In this document: positions 53,419-59,727 of the stretch, in pieces | How positions within the stretch are numbered: the stretch's first letter is position 1 | How the letters are laid out: the number at the start of each line of letters is the position of its first letter | Source: Nitrososphaerota archaeon | GTDB taxonomy: Archaea > Thermoproteota > Nitrososphaeria > Nitrososphaerales > Nitrosopumilaceae | Direction of reading: 5' to 3' | Assembly: GCA_028867275.1 (NCBI GenBank) | Contig: JAGWGU010000003.1 | Span: 1-59,727 of the forward strand | Length of the DNA: 59,727 nucleotides | Made by a program: the position numbers and the translations under genes | The notes under the pieces: model-generated | The model's database searches: none | What the model saw: only the letters and a program-made list of their open reading frames with translations | What the model was told of the DNA's origin: nothing

Positions 53419-54696
53419 ATGATACGAATCGAGGCCGAACTGCCAAGAAATGACCTCACTGCTGTAACTGATGCGCTTGGCATGATGGGAATTAACGTGA
53501 ATATTGTCAAGGTAAAGAGTCGTAGCAATACTGTCGGCTCTGAAGTCCATGCTGCAAAGGGCACTGGCATGTATAGATCTGAATTTAGGGACAAGTTCAT
53601 ACTGCAAACAACTGTGTCTGCTAACTCCGAACATGACGTAATTGAGGTAATACGATCAAACTCAAACACTGGTAAAATCTCAATATTTCCAATCTCTCGC
53701 ATAATTGACATTAGTTCCGGAGTTGAAAATGAACAAGGCCTAGCACTGAGTGAATATGATAGTGTTATACTTATTGCTGCAAATAAACAAAAAACATCTT
53801 TTCCTTTTGGGCTTACAACAAGCAAAGTAAAACTTGAGCCACAGGCAGTAGAGGGAGAAAAGGGATACTATGATGTCATAGAAAAGAAATTTGTTCCTCT
53901 TGATAATTTGGAATCTGTAATTGCTCAGGTAAAGCCTGTTGAAAAATTTCAAATCCTGACCCCTGATGATGAGTTTTTGATTCAAAGTCTAACTAGGATA
54001 CAGAGAAACTTTTCATTATACAAGAGAAAGCAAAGTGATTCTTATTCTCAAGCATTTCTCAAGTACATTTCAAACAGATTCTTGAGCCTGTGGCCTGAAA
54101 ACGAGATCAATACCGCTGTTCTATATGTGGATATAGTAGGGTCTACCAAAATTGCAACAACGTTAAACTCTGACGATCTCTCTGGTTTGATAAAGGTCTT
54201 CTCTGAAGAAATGTCTGTTGTGGTATCAAAACACGCAGGCTTTGTCTTGAAATATACTGGTGATGCAGTTATTGCATTTTTCCCAGAATTAAAAGACTTT
54301 GGAAACATGGCAGAAAATGCTGTACGCTGTGCTAGATCCATGAACATGCTGATAACACATTCACTAAATCCCATGTTTGCAAGTTTTGGATTGCCAAAAA
54401 TCCATATACGAATTGGAATTGATGTTGGCAAGAACCGAATTGTAGTCCTTGGCTCAGAGCCTGATTTGATAGGACACAGCATTACAATTGCTTCAAAAAT
54501 CTTGCCTCTTGCGCAACCAAACCAGATGACAATAGGTGAGGAAGCCTACAAGATGCTGTCACCTGAAATGGCTTCACAGTTTATGAAAATTGATCCTCAA
54601 GACAAGAGATGGAACTATAACCACCCGACTACTGGCAAAATATATCCAATTTACTTTTCAATTCCTGTGATGCAGATATCAAATAGGGAAAGCTAG
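53419..54696 (+). CDS. PII-like domain fused to a class III nucleotide cyclase
   Basis: A 425-residue soluble protein. Residues 1-112 follow the PII (GlnB) pattern: MIRIEAELPRNDLTAVTDALGMMGI, a T-loop-like insert with HAAKGTGMYRSEF, FILQTTVSANSEHDVIEVIR, and TGKISIFPISRIIDISSG. A linker (about 113-225) follows, then a cyclase domain (about 230-400): D238 in VDIVGST, K278 and GD (281-282) in KYTGDAV, D349 in DLIGHSITIASK. The usual Asn and Arg are T356 and K360, so activity may be weak or changed. It would link nitrogen/energy sensing to a cyclic nucleotide. It ends 2 bases from the convergent purE. Confidence 0.8.
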   Translation: MIRIEAELPRNDLTAVTDALGMMGINVNIVKVKSRSNTVGSEVHAAKGTGMYRSEFRDKFILQTTVSANSEHDVIEVIRSNSNTGKISIFPISRIIDISSGVENEQGLALSEYDSVILIAANKQKTSFPFGLTTSKVKLEPQAVEGEKGYYDVIEKKFVPLDNLESVIAQVKPVEKFQILTPDDEFLIQSLTRIQRNFSLYKRKQSDSYSQAFLKYISNRFLSLWPENEINTAVLYVDIVGSTKIATTLNSDDLSGLIKVFSEEMSVVVSKHAGFVLKYTGDAVIAFFPELKDFGNMAENAVRCARSMNMLITHSLNPMFASFGLPKIHIRIGIDVGKNRIVVLGSEPDLIGHSITIASKILPLAQPNQMTIGEEAYKMLSPEMASQFMKIDPQDKRWNYNHPTTGKIYPIYFSIPVMQISNRES

Positions 54697-54697
54697 G

Positions 54698-55270
54698 CTA
54701 TTTCTTGAATTTCTTGCTTGTAAATCTAGCAAGGCCAAGTTTTTTCATCTCGTCTGATTCTTTTAGAACTGATTTGTGTTGTACTTCTTTGTGTTTTTTT
54801 AGTTTATTTTTTAATTCTGAAAATTCGTTTGCTAGAATCTTTACTGCGTATAATCCAGCATTTGCGGCCTTGTTTACACCGACTGTTACAACAGGAGAGC
54901 CTGTTGGCATTTCAGATATTGAAAGCAATGCATCAAGTCCCCCAAATGCTGAAAACTTGAACTTGTCAGAATTTCCTTTGTCGTTGTAAACCATTATTGG
55001 AACTCCTATGACAGGAATTGTAGTGTGAGATGCAATCATTCCTGGTAGGTGGGCAGAACCCCCTGCACCTGCAATTATAACCTTGAATCCTTGTTTTTCT
55101 GCATGTTTTGCATAATCTAGTAACCTTGTTGGAGTCCTATGGGCAGAGACAATCTGATCTTCATGTTTTATTCCAAATTCATCTAATGCTGCGGCAGCAG
55201 AATGCATTACTTTGCTGTCAGAACTTGAACCCATTATAATTCCAACAAGAGGTTTTTTAGAATAACTCAT
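54698..55270 (-). CDS. purE: N5-carboxyaminoimidazole ribonucleotide mutase
   Basis: Class I PurE, 190 residues from ATG 55270 (ATG 55285 adds five). It moves the carboxyl group on N5-CAIR to make CAIR. Motifs: GIIMGSSSDSKVM, IVSAHRTPTR and AGAGGSAHLPGMIASHTTIPVIGVPI. There is a longer C-terminal basic tail (from about 155, LKKHKEVQHKSVLK...) than in bacteria. purK is not in the window. Confidence 0.93.
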   Translation of the reverse strand: MSYSKKPLVGIIMGSSSDSKVMHSAAAALDEFGIKHEDQIVSAHRTPTRLLDYAKHAEKQGFKVIIAGAGGSAHLPGMIASHTTIPVIGVPIMVYNDKGNSDKFKFSAFGGLDALLSISEMPTGSPVVTVGVNKAANAGLYAVKILANEFSELKNKLKKHKEVQHKSVLKESDEMKKLGLARFTSKKFKK

Positions 55271-55384
55271 AAAATTATGGAACATTGAATTTTAATAAAT
55301 CTTCGTGAAATTCATCTGATATTTTATTAATTGGATTGATCTAACTGGGATAAATTGGAGTTGAAGAGTTCCAATGAGTGTGTT

Positions 55385-56251
55385 TCAATAACAGACTTCT
55401 GAACTATCCCATGAATACTCGAACAAGTTGTACAGTGACGTAATAAGAGATTTTGATTCTGCCCATAATGCAAACATGGTATGGGAAGGATGGGTTGCAT
55501 TTCTTAATAAGAACAATACCTCGTCATTATCCTTTAAAACAAAACACTGGTTGTCTTCTTTGCTGTTGGGCATTACCTTGATTATTTTTTTATCTATTCC
55601 GGCAAGAAAACGAGGCATTCTTTGTGAAGGTGAAATGATTATTCTTTTCTCAATGTGAGAATCCGACAAGATTTCAAGAATGTCGGAATGATAAAACCGT
55701 GAAAGATCTTTTTCTGACCCTATGATCAAAATTTCCTCTTTTGCACTTTTGATCATTTCCTTTATTTTGCTATGAATCGATGCACTTCCATTAATCATTT
55801 GAATTTTTTCAGTTTTACTCTCGTTAGTTTCTATGGCAAATGCTGGAATGCCATCCCACAATTGGTTTAGTTCGCTTTCAAGCTTGGCTAGCGTTTCAAG
55901 TTTTTCCTTTTCTGTATTTACAAGTGTTAGTATGGCCTTGCCTACTGGCACGGCAGAAAATTTTTGGGGCGATGAAAGCTCAGCAGTGACTATGCCACGG
56001 GTTTGTAGAGTGTTGAGAATAAAGTAAGTTTCAGTCCTTGGCAAACCTAGAGCCCTAAATACTTCGGGCGCAGATTTTGGGCCAAACTTTCCTAAAAATA
56101 CGTATACCTTTGCTTGGTTTTGTGTTAAACCAAATTTCAATAGTTGTTGTTTTAGGTGTTCAAGTTTTGATTTATACTCGTACATGTTAGAGTCTGGTTC
56201 GGCATCAAACAAGTCTAAATGCAATTCCGAGTACTGTTTTTTCTTCATCAT
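55385..56251 (-). CDS. TrmB-family transcriptional regulator
   Basis: A 288-residue regulator. A winged helix (about 30-100) with LLKFGLTQNQAKVYVFLGKFGPKSAPEVFRALGLPRTETYFILNTLQ, a coiled-coil linker and a PLD-like effector domain (about 160-280) with IKEMIKSAKEEILIIGSEKDL. Sugar-binding in classical TrmB; ligand unknown here. Its effector domain resembles the N-terminus of the histidine kinase at 48420. Confidence 0.87.
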   Translation of the reverse strand: MMKKKQYSELHLDLFDAEPDSNMYEYKSKLEHLKQQLLKFGLTQNQAKVYVFLGKFGPKSAPEVFRALGLPRTETYFILNTLQTRGIVTAELSSPQKFSAVPVGKAILTLVNTEKEKLETLAKLESELNQLWDGIPAFAIETNESKTEKIQMINGSASIHSKIKEMIKSAKEEILIIGSEKDLSRFYHSDILEILSDSHIEKRIIISPSQRMPRFLAGIDKKIIKVMPNSKEDNQCFVLKDNDEVLFLLRNATHPSHTMFALWAESKSLITSLYNLFEYSWDSSEVCY

Positions 56252-56460
56252 TATCGCGATGCTGTACTATGCTGTTATAGGTTATATCCTTTGTGTCATT
56301 GGCTTCTATGGTGTTATGATATTTGTGAAAAATACACTTTAATCTGTAGATCTTCACAAAATATTGCAATATTTTAAAAATCTTGTAATTTTCTTACCTT
56401 TACACATTGTTTGGATTTTTCAAACTTTTAAATTATATCTGAAAGGTCATCTCTTTATTA

Positions 56461-57024
56461 ATGCAAAACTCTCACTTGGAAGTAAGACGAGCGTTTGGGC
56501 TACTCTTTGTTGGAGTTGCAATATTTGTAGGCACTGCTTCAATTCTTAGTGAGGTTGTATTTGAAAGCAAGGGCCCAACATATTACTATGCCATAATTTG
56601 GATTGGAATACTTGCAATCACATTTGGAATCATATTTAGAAAATTCAAAAAAATAATCCCTTCAATTCGTGGAAGAATGAAAAATAGTGTAAAATGGCCG
56701 ACTCTTGTAAAGGCAATAAATGGATTATGTTGGGCAGCCCCATTTGCGGCAATAGGTATCTTTCCTTCGTTGTATCAATACTTGATATTGCTAGGAATTG
56801 GTCTTGGTAATGCCTCGACTTATATTTTCATGAAAAAGTTTAGCGGTCTTGTTAATAATGAGCAAATAATTGTTGGAGGACTATCTTTATTTGCAATTCC
56901 TTTGGCCATATTGATTGATACTTCCTTTGTATCAAATCAGACTGTTGCCGTAATCGTTTCAAGAATCATGATTGCAGTTGCATATGGTGCAGGCGGAATA
57001 TTTGCTTTATTGGCAAAAAAATAG
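56461..57024 (+). CDS. integral membrane protein
   Basis: A 187-residue protein with about six hydrophobic helices (for example 12-32, 43-60, 88-104, 106-125, 135-152, 160-182) and short charged loops. It is not a transporter I recognise. ATG start at 56461, with TATA-like TTTAAATTATAT upstream. Confidence 0.65.
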   Translation: MQNSHLEVRRAFGLLFVGVAIFVGTASILSEVVFESKGPTYYYAIIWIGILAITFGIIFRKFKKIIPSIRGRMKNSVKWPTLVKAINGLCWAAPFAAIGIFPSLYQYLILLGIGLGNASTYIFMKKFSGLVNNEQIIVGGLSLFAIPLAILIDTSFVSNQTVAVIVSRIMIAVAYGAGGIFALLAKK

Positions 57025-57049
57025 TCAGTTGTTTTTAAGATTGAGTCTC

Positions 57050-58597
57050 TTACGATAAAGATGCTATGATGTAATTAGCCAATTTTTTCAAATCATTTGC
57101 TTGATCCGTGCTCAAAGGTTTTCCATCGGTGCCACAACATTTGGCATCAACTTCATTTTTGAAAGCATTGATTGTATTAACTTGGTTTGCGTTTCCAGTA
57201 GTTGTAATAAATTGTGATATTTTTACATACAAACTATTGGTAAGTCCATAGGAAAGATTGATGCTGTCAAGGTGAATTTTTAGTTGTTGTGTTATATCGG
57301 ATGTAGTGTACACTTGGACATTGAATGTTTTTGTTACAGAGCTAGTTGAATCTGTAGCAGTACATGATACAGTAGTTGTACCCATTGGGAACAATGAACC
57401 TGATGCATGGTCACAAGAAGGCACGCCAATATTTCCGCTTCCTCCGCTAGTCGTTGGAGCCGTATACACAACATTTGCACCCAGATGGTTTAATGGATAT
57501 GCAGGGGGTGGGGGATAAACAGTTAGTGATAATGGTGGAGGTGGAGGGGGTGGTGGTGTAGTTCCTCCGGAACTTCCTGTGGCTGGATCTAATACTTGAA
57601 TTATGCCTAGACCAAGGTATGAAACAAAGATCTTTCCAGTTGATGGATCATATGTAACACCAAATGGATCTTGTAATCCAGTGAAGGTGGATGTCACAGT
57701 ATTGGTATTGCCATCTATTATAGAAACTGTGGTATCATGAGAGTTTGCAACGTAAATTGTATTTTGCCCCGAATTGAATGTTATACCTAGAGGAGTATTG
57801 CCTACTGGTATGTCTGATCCAATCTTTGCATTTGTGGAAGTATTAATTACTGAAACTGAATTTGAATCACTGTTTGCAACGTAAATACATCCATTTGTAG
57901 AATCAAATACCAGATTCTGAGGGTTTGTTCCGACTGATATGTTTGCCACTATATTATTTGTGGATGCATCGATAACTGCAACTCCTCCACTATCTGCAAC
58001 ATAAATTCTGTTATGCGTTTTATCGAAAGCCAATCCGTATGGCACTCCTCCTACATGTATCCCCGTCCCACTTATCGTATCTGTATGAGGATCAATGACT
58101 GAAACTGAACCTGAACCTGTGTTTGCAACATATATCATATTATTTGTACTATCAAAAACTATTCCAGTTGGAGAGTTCAAACCATTGATTGGTGTAGTTG
58201 CAATATTTGTACTAGGATTTATCACTGAAATTGAACCGTCTCCAGAATTGGTGACATAAACTTTGTTATCTACACTGTCATAAGCTATTCCATATGGTAA
58301 AGCACCTACAGGAATAGGACTATCAACTATCGCGTAAGTAGAACTGTCAATAACAGTGACTGTATTCGAAATGGGGTTTACGGAATAGATGTAATTTATA
58401 GTTGGAGTGAGATACCCTGGACCATTACTTACTGTGATTGGTGCAATGACAGAGTCTGCGTAAGAATTTCCAAAAGAACTGAGTGTTATTATTCCAACTA
58501 TTATGATTGGAAGAAGGTAAATTAATCTAATTCCATGGGAAGATCTAACCCTATCTGAATTATTCTTCGATATCTCTATCGTACTAACTGGATCCAA
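57050..58597 (-). CDS. secreted YVTN-type beta-propeller surface protein
   Basis: A 515-residue exported protein. It has an N-terminal signal anchor (about 24-48), then about seven propeller blades of about 42 residues: each has VYV.[ND]S....[SV][SI][VI]I[DN]..T..[IV]. A proline run (TTPPPPPPPP, about 344-353), an HYR-like domain (VPSCDHASGSLFPMGTTTVSC.ATD) and a C-terminal helical part follow. Similar proteins are abundant on the surface of these archaea; binding role inferred. Confidence 0.85.
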   Translation of the reverse strand: MDPVSTIEISKNNSDRVRSSHGIRLIYLLPIIIVGIITLSSFGNSYADSVIAPITVSNGPGYLTPTINYIYSVNPISNTVTVIDSSTYAIVDSPIPVGALPYGIAYDSVDNKVYVTNSGDGSISVINPSTNIATTPINGLNSPTGIVFDSTNNMIYVANTGSGSVSVIDPHTDTISGTGIHVGGVPYGLAFDKTHNRIYVADSGGVAVIDASTNNIVANISVGTNPQNLVFDSTNGCIYVANSDSNSVSVINTSTNAKIGSDIPVGNTPLGITFNSGQNTIYVANSHDTTVSIIDGNTNTVTSTFTGLQDPFGVTYDPSTGKIFVSYLGLGIIQVLDPATGSSGGTTPPPPPPPPLSLTVYPPPPAYPLNHLGANVVYTAPTTSGGSGNIGVPSCDHASGSLFPMGTTTVSCTATDSTSSVTKTFNVQVYTTSDITQQLKIHLDSINLSYGLTNSLYVKISQFITTTGNANQVNTINAFKNEVDAKCCGTDGKPLSTDQANDLKKLANYIIASLS

Positions 58598-58726
58598 CTA
58601 ATCTCTACTCGTAGTCTTTTGTATGTGACTTTCTGATAAAAGGGTTTTCTGCCAAACTTGGAAATATATACTCAGCCGTGCGTGTTTAAGTTTCGTTTTT
58701 TCCTTAATGATGAGAAATCGCAAAAC

Positions 58727-59401
58727 TTACCACCAGGGAGGTATTTTTCCATGCTCTAAAACATATGCATTGTATGTCGCACATAGTCTACGCGAATCAA
58801 GTATTTGAAAAGCATACAGTCCGAAATACCCTCCAATCAAGGTTGGAATAAAATAAGCATGTAGAATTGGAGGAATTGAATCTTTTATTATTCCTAACAG
58901 GTATAGACCAGAGAGAATGAAAATGCTCAAAGACAGAACAAGGAGTCCTATGCCTTTTGCAATTTTGCGAATGTAAATATGTCCAATTCCATGTAATGAA
59001 ACCAGACCTAGGACAACTGAAAATAAGAGAGTTGTATCTTCGCTTTTGGTCCGTACAACTTTTTCTTTATTGACTTGAGGTGTTTTTGTTGACTCAATCT
59101 GTTTGACGCTTACACTGTCTGTTATCTTTTTCTCATTTCTTGCCTTGTCCTGTAAAATCTTTTCAAGTCTTAAATTTATGTCTCTAAGATCTTTTTCTAG
59201 GTTTACAGCTGGTGATTCTGTAACTGGGGGTTTGTTTATGGCATATTCATTTGTACTTAACAGGTTTTCCAGATATCTTTGATCTGACAAGTAGACGTAT
59301 TTTCCACTTTCAAGACGATCTAAAATGTGACCAAGTCTGGTGACATCCCCTACTCCGGATTCTATTAGTTGACGAACTGATCTTATCACATCATATGACA
59401 T
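58727..59401 (-). CDS. membrane protein with N-terminal helical and C-terminal TM region
   Basis: A 224-residue protein from ATG 59401. The first 110 residues are charged helices with a short SHOCT-like LIESGVGDVTRLGHILDRLESGKYVYLSD, the remainder holds three to four membrane helices (about 128-200) with the motif HGIGHIYIRKIAKGIGLLVL that resembles TM2/NINE-type domains (small, often paired with SHOCT). A longer TTG/ATG start at 59449 seems less likely. Confidence 0.6.
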   Translation of the reverse strand: MSYDVIRSVRQLIESGVGDVTRLGHILDRLESGKYVYLSDQRYLENLLSTNEYAINKPPVTESPAVNLEKDLRDINLRLEKILQDKARNEKKITDSVSVKQIESTKTPQVNKEKVVRTKSEDTTLLFSVVLGLVSLHGIGHIYIRKIAKGIGLLVLSLSIFILSGLYLLGIIKDSIPPILHAYFIPTLIGGYFGLYAFQILDSRRLCATYNAYVLEHGKIPPWW

Positions 59402-59486
59402 GTTATCACCTGATGATTTTGTAACTGACAAGATGTAAAGTTTAGCCAAGTATGATATTTTTTATAACTTCTCATGATTAGCCACG

Positions 59487-59727
59487 TTATTTTAAAATCA
59501 TCGCGTCCAAGTTATTCTTAAGTCTAGATATCTCAGCATTGAGCAACTTCACAGTGTTTTCATATTGTATGTCTATAGGCTGTGATCTGATTTTCTTATA
59601 TTCAGCAAGCTCTGCTTTCAATGAATCTATTTGATTTTGCTGATTTCTCTCAGAGCTTAACAGTTCCATTTTGTTCCTGTATTCAGCAAGCTCTGCTTTC
59701 AATGAATCTATTTGATTTTGCTGATTT
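59487..59727 (-). CDS. coiled-coil repeat protein, cut by the window edge
   Basis: The minus-strand reading is open to the window end: the visible 80 residues read NQQNQIDSLKAELAEY twice, 26 residues apart (78-base DNA repeat at 59609-59649 and 59687-59727), with heptads typical of a long coiled coil and a C-terminus ending LKNNLDAMILK. The true start and length lie outside. Confidence 0.65.
   Translation of the reverse strand, partial: NQQNQIDSLKAELAEYRNKMELLSSERNQQNQIDSLKAELAEYKKIRSQPIDIQYENTVKLLNAEISRLKNNLDAMILK

Noticed and set aside
1-59727. CRISPR array, transposase or phage genes
   Set aside because: No regularly spaced repeats of 24-37 bases and no transposase, integrase or capsid motifs were found.

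Overview
The window is AT-rich archaeal chromosome from an ammonia-oxidiser-type archaeon (Nitrososphaerota, formerly Thaumarchaeota, most like group I.1a). The evidence is a bacterial-free archaeal ribosomal protein operon (uL3 to uL6, with eS4 and the RNase P subunit Rpp29), a proteasome alpha subunit, a CdvB/ESCRT-III division protein, a DUF371 protein, many tiny zinc-ribbon proteins, TATA boxes about 26 bases upstream of start codons (leaderless transcripts), and secreted proteins carrying the Trp-rich C-terminal repeat common in this phylum. An acid-type G1 peptidase is compatible with an acid-tolerant lineage such as Nitrosotalea, but that placement is a guess. No phage, insertion sequence or CRISPR array was seen.

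Layout. 1-14.2 kb: citrate synthase flanked by two small paralogous genes, a DHH phosphoesterase, a RidA protein, several secreted or membrane-anchored proteins (a matrixin-like protease and a relative sharing its C-terminal repeats, a four-repeat Cys-rich protein), a SPATA20/DUF255 protein, a free Lrp-type RAM domain and a YkgJ-type cysteine cluster protein. 14.2-18.7 kb: G1 peptidase, tRNA-Thr, a C2H2-finger membrane protein, a cupin, a methyltransferase, PurS, a CBS protein and a rhomboid protease. 18.8-26.6 kb: purQ-purL-purF plus a RAM-domain gene, a pair of pilin-like genes, and purC. 27-37.8 kb: winged-helix regulator, DUF371, proteasome alpha, a SPOUT methyltransferase and the ribosomal operon, ending in tRNA-Asn. 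37.8-43 kb: small zinc proteins, an odd low-complexity stretch, a secreted HNH-like protein, CdvB and repeated palindromes. 42.3-53 kb: a split DipZ-like redox pair, biotin genes (bioF, bioB, bioA, bioD), and a cyclase-receiver protein with its histidine kinase. 53.4-59.7 kb: a protein that looks like a PII domain fused to a class III nucleotide cyclase, purE, a TrmB regulator, a beta-propeller surface protein and a truncated coiled-coil gene.

How the genes work together. Six purine genes (purS, purQ, purL, purF, purC, purE) are scattered in four places. PurS, PurQ and PurL form one FGAM synthase although purS is split from purQL by two genes on the other strand. The four biotin genes carry pimeloyl-CoA (or pimeloyl-ACP) to biotin, and a BirA-type operator lies just upstream of bioB. 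The most unusual signal is second-messenger logic: two different class III cyclase-domain proteins occur within 4 kb. One is fused to a receiver domain and translationally coupled to a PAS-PAS histidine kinase. The other is fused to a PII-like nitrogen/energy sensor domain. Together they suggest cyclic-nucleotide signalling tied to two-component and nitrogen-status inputs, which is inference from domain content.
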